Below, piece by piece: positions 45,438 through 57,817 of a DNA stretch of 64,000 nt (the stretch's first letter is position 1; the number at the start of each line of letters is the position of its first letter). This stretch comes from Zhengitettix transpicula (Eukaryota; Arthropoda; Insecta; Orthoptera; Tetrigidae), in assembly GCA_037074705.1 (NCBI GenBank), contig CM073596.1, forward strand, positions 57,130,001 to 57,194,000, read 5' to 3'. The position numbers were made by a program, and so were the translations under genes. A model generated the notes under the pieces. That model did not search any database and was not told the origin of the DNA. It saw only the letters and a list, made by a program, of their open reading frames with translations.

Positions 45438-48155
45438 ATTTTAGGCTTCAACTTTTAAGTTTTTAATTGGTTCATGAAAATGATTAAGACTTTAGCAAAG
45501 TGTCTTCTCTTGATATTGAACTTTAATAGATGCTTGAAAAAATAGTAAAAGTGTTTTAATTGGTGACTGTTTGAACCCGGAGTGTTGGAATCTAAATAAA
45601 TGAATATAAATCACTCATATGAGTGTTATAATGGAGTGACGTCCAGCAGGAAGGACTACGTTGAGGTAGCACCTGCTGGACGACTGAGACAATGCAAGTT
45701 CCAGGAGTCGTAGGTGGTGACCAGGAAGGCAAGGTCAGCCAGGCATCGATACAGGAAGGAAATGCAGTCACGCCGCTGGCACACATTCATTCGCCTTATG
45801 TAACACTACGCACTCGGACCATCGCAGCCTCAAAACTGGGTGGATACTTTCTCTCCGGAAACCCGGCGCGTGTGCCCTATGACATTTAGAGCAGTTATCT
45901 CAGTCCTCCACAAGGGTTATCGAAGCTGTTCACTAGGACACGGAAAAGGTGAAAGGCAAATCACGGAATCTACTCGTAGGTAACGAGCCTGGTGAATTCA
46001 TTTCTTCTCCAGGATCAAAGAAACGAGTGGTTCAGAACGGGCAATGTAACTCGCGTTACCATGTATTAGGTTACAAATATTATCACAATGAGAATTACTG
46101 GATTACGTTGATATATATGAATGTGGATTTGAGCCCCTGGTCACAGAGGAAGTGAGGAGGAAAAAAAGAACCACTGGAACCGAGAATCAAGCTTTAAGTC
46201 GCGGCTCTCTTAGTTTATTAATCATTTCCTGTAATTAACTCACTTTAAGTATCCATTACTCTTCAATGAAAAGGTAAGGCGCTATTAGGATCATCAGATT
46301 TATTACATGTACAGAGTTGTCCATAAAAATTAACCTTTACGGATTTCCAAAAGTATTTCCAGAATATACAGTAATATAACCTATGAATTAGTTCCCCGAC
46401 CAGTAACATGAAAAAAAACTGACGAAGGTCGCTAATGACCGTAGATGTTGATGCGACTAAATTAAATTTTAAAAAATTGTAATGATTCTCTCTGTTGATC
46501 AGTTTTTATGAAGCCTGAATGCTACCGTCCGTTCGTCTTTCAATGCTTGGATAGATAAAATTTATATTTAATGATTCACCTCCATACTCTTTTGCTGAAT
46601 GGCATTGGTACAGTTCATCTCTTGATTCCTTTGGACTCCTGCTCATGACCTTAAACGCTTCCATTATCAAGTGTAGCCTTACTCTTCCATAAGAATATAA
46701 TAGAATATATGCTGTGTGTGATTCGTCGTCCAGGTTGGTTCTGGTGATGGCGGCCGTGCAACGATTTACCATTCCGACTTGACTCCACAAAAATACAATG
46801 GCGACGAAGGGCCTTGACGAGTCCGGTATCTGGCTGATAAATATTCATTCGTCCGATAACTAAGGTTTGTTTGTTTATGTGGGGCGCGGGAGAACCTTGA
46901 CCCGATGGGTAGCAGAGGTAATAATGGAGAATTGTGGTCGTGAATCACACACTCTGGCCGCTGCCCTGGAGACTGACTGGACAAGTGTTGTACGTCCCAC
47001 GCGCAACAAGTCCTCAACCGGTTCCGTGAGCTGCACGTGGCAGAAATCCCCTCCTCACAAACGACGGCCTCAAGGACCCGACCATCTCGGGGTGCTGGAA
47101 TATCTCCGTGGGAAAAACACAACCACCTTCATCATCAGTCATCGTCATTCAAAACAAGCAAAATCTATATCACCGTTCTTCGCCAACCCTTCGCGATCCG
47201 CCAGCATTCTTGATCATCCGCTACCATAATCATCAGTCATCCGCATGTAAACACAACCAGTCTCAAACACAACTCATTGCGTAGTTCAAAGAATCGTTGA
47301 TTCAGTGATACAAATTTTATCTTGCGTCTCTCAGACGTTCACATAAATAGGATGTTAGCCAGTACACAGGAGGACATGTTGGTGGAAAGACGGATAGAAC
47401 GGAAGTAGCCAAGTGGGTTGGAAGATTTCTTTGTGAGAGGGCGGTACGCGGGATTTTTGTGGTCATGATGGTTAGAAGATATTGATCTTATTTTTTGGAA
47501 GAAGAAGAAAAATTCAAAACAACTCTTCAAAAAGGAATAACTCCGCCTGCCTTCAAGGATATATCGAGGAATAAAATTCACAACACTAAGTTGATCCGTC
47601 TGACTCTGATTACGCATGTGAAAAGAAATTCGGGTTGGTAACGAATTTATTGGAAGCTTAAGTTCTTCTGGGAAATATGGATGTCAACCAAGGCAACTTT
47701 GCCGAACAAGTGAGTCTGGTAAGTGGGATTGTATGATTAGAGGTTCACGAGAGATTAATATTGAAGCAGTGAACTTGAATGAGGTTAAACTTAAATAGGA
47801 AAAGAGTCACGCCCATCGTGATTAGTTTGGTGTTTATTGAGAGGTTAACAGAACGTTTAGATTTGCAGACTGCTGCTCCTGGGTGGTGGTCGCTCACATC
47901 GGCAACGCTGGCTGGGCTCACTCGCTTTGAACGCGATTCTGACGGCAACTCTAGCTTTACGTAATTGTTGCTAGCAGGTTCATTCAGTCCTCCTACACCA
48001 AGTTGCAGTCAGTGAATAAATTAAACAACAATAATAATTACTCACAATACACTAATCAACACGAAGGTTGTTAAACTTGCGATGACAATAACTCAGTTAT
48101 CAACTAACTAACGAAAGACATGAAACAAGCAGATTCCTCAGCTTCGATCCAATTT
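45438..48155. other. Intergenic DNA, no gene recognised
   Basis: Less AT-rich than the surroundings at 45.6-45.9 and 46.8-47.3 kb. Overlapping 65-120 codon frames occur on both strands (for example 46766-47122 minus and 46867-47229 plus) with no family motif. An 11-bp-stem inverted repeat sits at 45640-45682. Confidence 0.4.
45640..45682. repeat. Perfect inverted repeat (11-bp stem, 21-nt loop)
   Basis: CGTCCAGCAGG (45640-45650) is the exact reverse complement of CCTGCTGGACG (45672-45682). Role unknown. Confidence 0.85.

Positions 48156-48158
<3 letters not shown>

Positions 48159-48194
<36 letters not shown>
48159..48194. repeat. (TA)n microsatellite
   Basis: Uninterrupted TA tract. Confidence 0.9.
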
Positions 48195-48197
<3 letters not shown>

Positions 48198-48957
48198 TAA
48201 AACTTTCTGATGAGTCTTATGAAAGTATTTCATGGTGGTCGACACAATACAATTGGTCTTAGGTTCTCTGGATTTTCTACATTGACAGTTTTCTTCTGAA
48301 GAGAACTACAGTCACTGCAGAACAACCTGATGGCAGAGTTGTCATCATGGATATCTTAAACGCAGGCTGCTATTAGCATTATTATTGTTCGCCAAGAAAA
48401 CTTAATTAAGGTCAATTGACAAAAAAAAAGTCGAGGATAATTAATGAGATATAACGCCGGACAGCGTGTCTTGTACGTAAATAATTAAGAACTGTTTACA
48501 TTGAAAGTAAACATTGAGGTGTTACAATATTATAAAATTAATTTTTAACTTCCATATATAATGAAAGGTTAAGACAACTGTATTTAATAAATATTCAAAC
48601 AATATTAATAGTCCAGTATAATAACTCTCTACTGTAATCACATAAACTTGTAAATCAACAATTTCCTTAAGGTGTAAATATATAAGATGAATAATTAAAG
48701 AAAGATTTGTAAATGAATTAATACTAACCCTGTGGAGGTAAAAAAAATGTACTTGCAGAAATTAATGTCTGACCTTCAATGCATATATATTTTTAGACTT
48801 GTCGTGATACAGATTTTTCCCTGTAGAGTTAATTAATTTAGAGGTTTCCCGTGTGATATTAATTCTAATTGGCTTCAATTGATTTTATTGCCGCAAATAA
48901 TTTTTATAAGATGAATAATTATAGATAAAAAAGTTTTGTAAATAAATTAAATGTAGT
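48195..48957. other. AT-rich DNA, no gene recognised
   Basis: No coding or RNA feature seen. Confidence 0.5.
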
Positions 48958-49444
48958 ATATATATCTCTCTCCCTATCTCTCCCTATCTCTCTCTCTCTC
49001 TGTCTCTCTCTCTCTCTGTCTCTCTCTGTCTCTCTCTCTGTCTCTCTCTCTGTCTCTCTCTCTGTCTCTCTCTCTGTCTCTCTCTCCCTATCTCTCTCCC
49101 TATCTCTCTCTCTGTCTCTCTCTCTGTCTCTCTCTCTCTGTCTCTCTCTCTGTCTCTCTCTGTCTCTCTCTCTCTCTGTCTGTCTCTGTCTCTCTCTCTG
49201 TCTCTCTCTGTCTCTCTGTCTCTCCCTCTCCCTCTCCCTCTCCCTCTCTGTACCTCTCTCTCTCCTCTCTCTCTCCTCTCTCTCTCTCTATATATATATA
49301 TCTGTCTCTCTATCTATCTCTCTCTCTCCCTCTCCCTCTCCCCCCTCTCTCTATATATATCTATGTCTCTCTCTGTCTCTCTATCTCTCTCTCTCTCCCT
49401 CTCCCCCCTCTCTCTCTATATATATCTATCTCTCTCTCTCTGTC

Positions 49445-49481
<37 letters not shown>

Positions 49482-49519
49482 CTCTCTATCTATCTATCTC
49501 TCTCTATCTCTCTCTCTGT
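48958..49519. repeat. Long CT-rich compound microsatellite
   Basis: About 560 bp of TCTCTC interspersed with TGTCTC, CCCTCTC, TATATA and TATC variants. The serine/leucine frame at 49363-49557 is a by-product of the repeat. Confidence 0.95.
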
Positions 49520-50800
49520 ACGAAGTTGATAGCCACCTTACTAACCGCAGTGTCTAAATGACGGTAAGCGCTGTTTCTAGTCTTCGGAACAACAAGTATA
49601 ATAACTTTCATTAAAAAAAAAATTGAATAATTTTTAATCCATTAATTTGCCATAAATAATTATATTAACCTCTTACTGATAAAATTTACCAATATTATTT
49701 ATAATCTAAAATATTTTACAAAAAAATAAAGCAAGCAGTCATTTTTCTTTTTCGTCATATTGCTTTTTTGGGTATGTCACACAACAGGTGGAGTAACAAA
49801 GTATTATATACGTTTAAAAACAATTGCATGATGGTAAAAAATGATTTTACCCTTTAGGAAATTGGTAATTTTCTTCCATGTCTCAGTAGAAAAGCCACAT
49901 GTGCCTAAACATATTTTTATTAGAGCCGTTATAGCAGGTGTGTAATTATTCCAATTGGCAGATAAATAGAGTACCAGTATTAGAGGAAGTTTGAGACACA
50001 GGGGGGGCCCCCCGAAGGCCAACTGCTGAGAAGAAAGACCTACAAAATAAATACAGACACCATTGCGATGTGATGACATCAGCAGCGAAACTCGAGGTCA
50101 CGGTTCTGCCACAGAAAAATCAATGAAGTCATTCCAACGAAATCTGAAGCAATTAAATATTTTTTTTTTCCATGTGCGCCGATTCCGATGTTCTCGCAGA
50201 ATAAATCACACGGAGAGTGGCCATCTTATAGATGAACAATGGTTCATCACTAGAAAAACCTTAACAGTATTAAGAGACGACGCTGCCATGGCTCGCACTA
50301 AGGACAACTGTTTTCCTTTCCTCAGGTCTTCGTTCTGTGTGAGACAATTTTGCGGAAGGATTTATTAAAAATCTGGGATCACATCAGAAGTTCCTCTGCC
50401 CTCATAAAGTGTGCGAATATAACAGATATAAAGGATATATTTAAAAAATAAAACGACCTTGAATTTTGCAGACATTAAATTAACAAAGCCCGACTCATGT
50501 CAAACAAATTCAGGTGTTTCAAAATTAATCACAATTGTTATCAATATAAATATATCATTTTTAAACGCGTTAAAAAATATATAAAACTACTCTTTAGATA
50601 GAAATTTTTTTTACTTTACATTGTAATAATTCTTAACGTTTAAAAAAATATATTTTAAGATAATAGTAACCCTACAGTCCCATTGAGTCAGAAAATTGGT
50701 TATTAACAAAAAAAATATGCCGGTGTTTGGTCCTCTTTTAGGACCTCTTCGGGTTTAATAATTTTGTATATCTAATAAATAAATAAATAACTCAGAAAAA
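49520..50800. other. Intergenic DNA, no gene recognised
   Basis: Two divergent ~90-100 codon frames meet near 50070 but carry no recognisable domain. Confidence 0.45.
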
Positions 50801-50814
50801 AGGAGAATTTATTC

Positions 50815-50850
50815 AACGTTTCATCGCTTAATTTTAGAACTCATCAGGTC
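50815..50850 (-). other. Hammerhead-like motif
   Basis: Minus strand: CTGATGA (50847-50841), 18 nt, GAAAC (50822-50818) then GTTGAATAA. Core spacing matches the other motifs but the intervening hairpin is weak here. It directly precedes the E1 copy at 50.9 kb. Confidence 0.4.
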
Positions 50851-50903
50851 ATTCTATACTCTCTGCCGTGGCTAAAAATAATTTTTGTATATATATAAAA
50901 ATA

Positions 50904-51206
50904 GGTCGAGGCACGGAGAAGGGAATGCTGCGTCCCCACAGCAAACTTCTCTCCCGCTATCGGAAGGGCGTGGGACAAGTACCCAATGCCCGACCTACCC
51001 GATGCAGGTTTTTCTAGCGTTTTCCCTGCATTTCTTTAGGCGAATGCCGGGTAGGATCCTTAAACCATAGCCCGGGGGCCCTAGTTAACCCTTAGCTACC
51101 TTCCTCTACCCTTCCGCATCCCCCCCCTTTCAAATCCCTTCCTATGCTATTAAAGGGGAGTTGCCCAATGTGGATTACCCTCATGTAGCCTGTTGCCCTA
51201 AAAAAA
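50904..51206 (+). mobile_element. E1 retroposon, copy 7
   Basis: 5'-truncated to GGTCGAGGCACGGAGAAGG and ending GTTGCCCTAAAAAAAG; otherwise very close to the 63 kb copy, so probably young. Confidence 0.88.
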
Positions 51207-51656
51207 GATTCCTGTTTATATATATAATTTTTATATATATCAAAGTTTCGTTTATCAATCTTGCATCTAACTTTTTTGCATGATTTATATATAAAGTTAT
51301 TAAATCTGAAGAGGTTGTAAAAGAGGAAGCAACATCGGTATATTTAATTTTTTGTTAATAAATTATATATTTTCATTTCGAAACTATTTCGACTCTGCTG
51401 TATTAATAATTAAAATTATAACAAGGAAAAAGAACGTGAGAACGCAGACCAGAAGATCGTAGATTTTTTTATATAAGTAGTAACGTTTGATCATTCATTC
51501 AGGATGATTATAACAAAAAGAGTTGAAAGCTTCCAACTAATTATTTAATAAAATACAAATTTGGATACTCTTTTCGGTTTTTTTTCTGCTCATCAACGTC
51601 AACAGTCCTTTTTTACCATAATATTTCAATGTTTAAACAAGGCAATTTTATTTCTA
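51207..51656. other. AT-rich DNA, no gene recognised
   Basis: No feature seen between the E1 copy and the E2-like element. Confidence 0.5.
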
Positions 51657-52387
51657 TACTAGCTGGGTGCCCAGCGTTGCATGGGTATTCATTCTTTACA
51701 TTCACGACCAAATATAATGATATACACATCTAACCAAAATGTTTCAAGAGTCTCGCTTGAAATAATTCGTCAGTTTTAGCACATTAAAAATCTATTAAAT
51801 TATAATGATTATTAGGTATTGATTTTACCGTCATTTTGTCTCCTCCAGTACATAAAAAATTGGGCAAAATCGTTGGTACGTGCCATGTCAGTCATTTAAA
51901 AGTCAAGTTCCTTAAAAGAAAATTAGTTCCACTGATCGCATAATCTTTCGTATTGTTTTTATTGCCATTCGATGGTGCCTTGCTGGATAAAATATTACTT
52001 TTTATTCATTAAAAATATTTCTGCTTTATTTCACTACGAAAAAAGAAATTATTTACTTTGTTGTGCAGTATCGTCGCGTAGTAACGTCTCTCTCGAGCGT
52101 GCTGTGACATCATAATTTCTTGACGCGGAATAATTTAACACAATATGATCACATTTTTTAATTATAATTCTTTCCACCTTTATGCTATGGGTTTGTCACC
52201 CCCACAGTACCGGTTCTCGATTTTGGCAGAATACGTATACCAATTTTTGTTGCATTCTGTCCACGCGATAAAATTTGTATAAAGAACAACGTAAATACAT
52301 ACATACATACATACATACATACATACATACATACATACATACATACATACAGACATACAAATATACATCCTTTTTTATTATATAGAT
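51657..52387 (+). mobile_element. E2-related element, divergent subfamily
   Basis: Starts ACTAGCTGGGTGCCCAGCG, matching E2 for about 20 bp, but the interior differs completely from the other three copies. It ends with a CATA tetranucleotide tract and TTTTTTATTATATAGATGAC, echoing the TATATAGAT end of E2. A similar start and end around a different body suggests a related element family. Confidence 0.55.
52293..52350. repeat. (CATA)n microsatellite
   Basis: About 14 tandem CATA/ATAC units near the end of the E2-like element. It produces the false Met-Tyr-Val-Cys open frames on the minus strand. Confidence 0.95.
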
Positions 52388-54610
52388 GACAGACGAAGAA
52401 GATATTCTCACAATGCGATGGCTGGACACAAGCTCACAAGAGATAACAACACGTCAATGAATCACCTTTGGAGCAGTTTCGTCCAGTCTCAACCAATCTG
52501 TGAATCTCATTGAACATGTCATGCAATATTGTGAAATATTTCAGCATGTATTCTGTTTACATCGCTCCTCCGAGGAGGATGTGACCGTGCGTTGTGTGCG
52601 GTTTTTTTTCTCTCTGTTATTCTTTTTGCGATATGAGCTCTCGCTTCTGCGGGTTTCGCACAGCTTGGCTCAGGAATGCCTCTGGCTGCCGGCTTTTCGC
52701 GTGTTTATTTTCGTGGCGATCCTTCCTTCTTCCAAGGACGAAGCAGGCTCCTCAAACCGGAACAGAACAAGGTGAGGACGCGAGTGGAACGTGCGAATCC
52801 TTACGCAGTGCAGTTCAAAAACAACAACAAAATTGGAGGGAAAAATTTAAAATTTCGGGTAGGACCTCATTCTTGACCTCGTTTCCATGACAAAAAAGAA
52901 AACACAAACAGAAAAGGATTGACCAATGAATAATTATACAGGACACGTGATGCTACTTCGCGTGTTTTGTAAATGAAACTCATTTATACGCATAGACGAC
53001 ATTTAAATATTACATCACCATATTTGAACACTTGGAAAAATTAAAAACGACAAATAACAAGCCAAACCCAACTATTTCACAACGTATTATTCGAAATAAC
53101 GATGAAAATTGATAAGAAGGCTTTCTGTGGAATCACGAAATTATAGATACGACAGGTGAAAGTCTAAAGTGCAGTCTTAATGAATCAGAGAGATAGTGGG
53201 CGAGAATGCTGAAGAGTGTTCCGAAGACTGTCAACATTCATAGCAGAAGGAACATGAGTACGACAATTAACGAGGTTTTTGTAATCGTATGTCTGACTCT
53301 TGTCGCGTAAATATGGTCTTATTAGGAATTTAACCCTTTTCAGGGAGAAATAAAAATGAGGTATAGTAAGCGTAATGTTTGAAGGCGGCCCAGCTTAGCG
53401 TCTTTCATGACAGTTGTGCTGCGAAATCAGTCTCAGGAAGCGTCTAGAGCCTGACCTCGTTAGATAGTTACCATGTATGTGTTTACTCAAAGTAACTCTG
53501 ATTGATCAGGATAGCGGGGAGTGGGAGGCAACAATATCTTCCTCAATCTGCGCGACCCTCCGTCCTTGCTGACTCGTGTTATACGAGTGTAACGAATCAC
53601 TTTCTTTTATCGGAAATCATTCCAAAGTAACTCGTGTTAACTTAAGACAAGGACTCGAGCAGAGGCGATTGCATAAATGTAGTGAGGTATTAATTTTTTT
53701 TTCACACTTTATCTTGTGGTATTTTATTTTTTGCCGATTTTAGACTGAGTAGTTTCTCGAGTTCCTCAGTCTGTTCCAATTAAAAGGAAAATATTTTTTT
53801 CCTTCATGAAAACGTCAATCACTTGCAGCAACCTGCACGTCAGTGTCCAACTATTCCCTCACTGCAATCTTTTATTTATTGAGCACACTCAGGTTCATTC
53901 ATTTTTGAATTCATGACGTTTTATTTTATTTTTACAGCCAACAAAAAGGAACGTCAAATGCTAAGCCACCAGCTCTTCTAGCCCCGAGTTGCGTCGTTCA
54001 GTGAATAGCCTAGTCTTGTCGCCAATTATTTACGAGACGACCCTCAGGAGCAATTAAGTTTTCTGTGGACTATTAAGACATGAACTGTTTCGAAATGTCA
54101 CTTAGGGGGATACAACGAACAAAGCTTAGAACAGGAAACAAATAGAAGAACAACATTCCTCTTTTTTCTTCTTCTTCTTCTTCTTCTAAGAGTCCCAGAG
54201 ACACTTTAACCGGAATCGGAGTGTTATCGAAAGTGTTTCAAGGACTCTGCAGAGGAGAGGAGGATCAGCTCTGTTAGAAAGCAGCCAACCCTGGCGGCCA
54301 TGACCTCTACCTAAGGCTGGGTCCATCTCCGGGAAGGAAGAGAGAAACAAGGCCCAGCCCAATCTCTCTCTGCACCCACAACATGCACATAACCAAACAT
54401 ATATTGGAATATACACGTAATTCAGCACGGAATAATTAAAAATAAGAGAAATATCTCTTTTTAAAACAATCACATATTTAAGAAAATAAACTGAAAAAAC
54501 AGACAAATATATAGATTAAATGTATGTCCAAATTAAACGGTTAAATTACACTGCACTAATTTAACTCAGGCTCAACTTGCACAATTAATAAACAATTATG
54601 AAAGTAGAAA
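52388..54610. other. Intergenic DNA, no gene recognised
   Basis: Three overlapping plus-strand frames at 52500-52890 and one minus-strand frame at 54186-54506 lack recognisable domains. A CTT trinucleotide run lies at 54166-54186. Confidence 0.45.
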
Positions 54611-54616
54611 TCGCTC

Positions 54617-55210
54617 AGGTGTAAGATCTTTGCTCTCTACCAGAGACGTATTCACCACTCACAGATAGTTTTATACAACAGTCTTCCTTCAGATGAAGAG
54701 ACAAATAATAATTACAAGAGGTGTAAGGTCTTTGCTCTCTACCACAGAAGTCTTCACCACTCACAGATAGTTTTATACAACAGTCTTCCTCCAGAGATAG
54801 TTTTATACAACAGTCTTCCTTCAGATGCAAAGAAAAATAATAATTACAAGAGGTGTAAGATCTTTGCTCTACCACAGAAGTCTTCACCACTCACAGATAG
54901 TTTTATACAACAGTCTTCCTCCAGAGATAGTTTTATACAACAGTCATCCTCCAGATGTAAAGAAAAATAATAATTACAAGAGGTGTAAGATCTTTGCTCT
55001 CTACCACAGAAGTCTTCACCACTCACAGATAGTTTTATACAACAGTCTTCCTCCAGAGATAGTTTTATACAACAGTCTTCCTCCAGATGTAAAGAAAAAT
55101 AATAATTACAAGAGGTGTAAGATCTTTGCTCTCTACCACAGAAGTCTTCACTACTCACAGATAGTTTTATACAACAGTCTTCCTCCAGAGGTAAAGGAAA
55201 ATAATAACTA
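54617..55210. repeat. Tandem repeat, five units of 102-132 bp
   Basis: AGGTGTAAGRTCTTTGCTCT recurs at 54617, 54719, 54851, 54981 and 55113. Each unit continues through CACAGAAGTCTTCACCACTC and AGATAGTTTTATACAACAG to AATAATAATTACAAG. The three middle units (starting 54719, 54851 and 54981) contain a second copy of the 30-bp AGATAGTTTTATACAACAG sub-block, which explains the 102 versus ~131 bp periods. Open frames on both strands (54825-55316 plus, 54844-55158 minus) arise because the unit lacks stops and its length is often a multiple of three. Confidence 0.95.
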
Positions 55211-56845
55211 CAAGAGTTTTGGGTTTCAATCTAAAAATATTCTACTGAAAGGCTGCGGGTGTTTTACTCAGTACAGGAGTTTCTTGATCGTTCCTCTAAT
55301 AACTAATTTATTTTAAACTTCAAAAGTGTTGAATGTGTTGCTAATAATAACTACTTATTTCATAACTTGCTTAGTCGCTGTTGGCCTTTTGTTTGTTTCA
55401 CGTACGGCCTGGAGTTTGCAGATTTCTCGACGCTCTGTTTCGTGAAGTGTCCGTCGTTTGTGTTTCCATCCAAGTGTGTGCGTGTGTCAGGTTTTCTGTT
55501 TATTCTCGCGTGATGTGTAATTCTATATTTTATTATAGTTAATTCTCTAATCATTAATTTTTTACTAGTACGAATTTTTTATTAGTACTGTAAATATTAT
55601 ATTATACCCTTAGTATAGTTAAAGAATTATTAGTTTGGTTATTATTAATATATAGTTCTTTTAAATTGTTGTGTTCCAGAATTTTTTACTTCTAATTATT
55701 TATAATTGTAGAATACAATTATTATATTGTAATTTTATGTAATGACGTATCCTATTTCCTCATACGAGGACTAATGGAATAAAATAAATCAAATCAATTT
55801 CACAAGTAAAATACATCCATAATTATAAAAATTCTACCTAATGACCTAAATGATTATTTATGGCGTGTGACATCTGATATTTAATTCTGGATTAACAACT
55901 TGATGATCCGAGATACTGAAATTCGTTATAAAAACATAACTTATTCAATTAATAAAATATTATTTTTCAAGTAATTCTATAACTTTGAGCCAATTATTTA
56001 CTGTGTGTAAACATAATGAACATCACTTTTGGCAACAGCACTTTACTGGTTATTATTCACGTCAGATTGTTATCTCTTAACATATTTAGCTTGACCATAG
56101 TTTTAAAAAAAAGGGTTGTGAAGGTTAATGCGATAATTATCTACTTCGGACGCGTACATGACGATTATCGTCGTTAGAAAACCGTATAACACAAAAACTC
56201 GTCAAACGATAACAGACAGTGAAATGCGGAATTTCAAACGTAGACACTTGCTTTGCGACTGCAATATTTTGCTTCAATAATACAAAGAAACACATTTTCC
56301 TGCCTTACTGAATTATTAAATAACCTGTATGACGAACACAGGATCATCGACGCTACTTGTATTACAGAATAAAATCGTCTTGATCTAGGAAGGTATTACC
56401 AGAACGGAAATAAAATATCCTACGCATTAAGTACCATATTTTAGTCTCTGCCACGTAAAAGAATGAGGGAACGACAGGAAATAATTAACAGAAGAACAGA
56501 AAAAAATAAACAATGAAAGAATTAAACGATCGAAAAAATTACTCCAGAGAAATGGAAGAAGCTGAAAACGGAAAGTAATAAGTATGAAATAGAATACAAT
56601 AAATAATGGGTTTATAAAAAAATTCGCGAAATATTTATTCATTTATCAAAGAGAAATATTGTCGCAAAAATACAGGAAAGAAACATCATTGTTTTTCATA
56701 AAATATAAAATTAAAACAACCACAGAAGTATTACTTTTAATCTGACTGGACATTCTCTTACCTCACAAGAGATTCAAAATAAAATTTAATTGTATTTATT
56801 AATCAGTGGAATAAATTGTAGTATTTTTAAAAAGAAAAATGTCCC
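55211..56845. other. AT-rich DNA, no gene recognised
   Basis: No recognisable coding, RNA or repeat feature. Confidence 0.5.
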
Positions 56846-56847
56846 AT

Positions 56848-57072
56848 GGCGATTGCCCGACCAACCTGATGCAGGTTTTTCTAGGGGTTTGTCCTGCATT
56901 TCTTTAGGCGATTGCCGGGTAGGATCCTTAAAATATAGACCGGGAGCCCTAGTTACCCTTGGCTACCTTCGTCTACCCTTCCACATCCCCCCTTTCAAAT
57001 CCCTTCCTATGCTATTAAAGGGGAGTTGCCACCATGTGGATCACCCTCATGTAGCCTGTTACCTAAAAAAAA
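56848..57072 (+). mobile_element. E1 retroposon, copy 8
   Basis: Truncated to the last ~225 bp, from GCGATTGCCCGACC to GTTACCTAAAAAAAAA. The 123-codon frame at 56790-57161 runs through this fragment and its flank and has no independent support. Confidence 0.85.
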
Positions 57073-57815
57073 ATTACTTCCGCGTCCGTCGTATAACACT
57101 TCCTTTGCCTTCAACTGCCTCAGCCCTTTCTCTAAATCCATTTTGGAAATTTCAATCTTAATTGTAAAGGCGCTTTTCGTGCCCCTGAAACGTTCAGGTC
57201 TGTCCGGAAACCTTTACCGTCGATACAAACAGGACCATAAAAAATCTCCACGGGACAGTCTCACCCGATATGAACATATTGAATTTAGAACAGATTCATG
57301 AATACATATAAAACGCCTCCTTTTTAAAATTTATCCGCATAACTTTTTTTTTTAAGGAGAATAAAATTATTGTCAGGAAGAGGCGAGGAACCCCGGCAAG
57401 TGTTTAGACGCGACCCGCTGTTACGTCTTGTTATTCTCCTCCAGCGAATGTTTTCGTAAGCAGCGATTTTTGCGGTTCTGCCAAAAATCCTAATTTAAAC
57501 GAACGTTTGGCACGGTGAGGAGTTTTTTTTTTTTTTTGTAACAAGCGATGTTTATTTACACGGACATTCTACGTTAGGGAATTCCACGCAGTCCGACGTC
57601 ACCACAATGCGTTTCTTGTAAATGTTTACCTCGGTTTCCTTGGCCAAACTTACGTCAGTGTCCCCAGAGTCTGGTCGCTAGAATAGCCGGCCATCGTAAA
57701 TCACGGTCCTCGTACTAGTTCACTTGTTTTGTCTAAGAGTAAAATACAAGTCAAAAATACAACATTACTATTTTCCAAAAATAATCTCGTTCATATCTTC
57801 CTGTGATTTTTAATC
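57073..57815. other. Intergenic DNA, no gene recognised
   Basis: Contains a T run at 57524-57538. No gene recognised. Confidence 0.5.
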
Positions 57816-57817
57816 TT

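Noticed and set aside
46867..47229. 120-codon plus-strand frame opposite a 118-codon minus-strand frame
   Set aside because: No recognisable motif, no codon or splice evidence, and both strands are open equally.
49363..49557. Ser/Leu-rich open frame
   Set aside because: It is only the translation of the CT microsatellite.
52180..52429. Met-Tyr-Val-Cys repeat frames
   Set aside because: Produced by the CATA microsatellite inside an E2-like element.
54825..55316. 163-codon frame with internal peptide repeats (and its minus-strand counterparts)
   Set aside because: The peptide repeats mirror the DNA tandem repeat. Both strands are open equally and no domain is visible.
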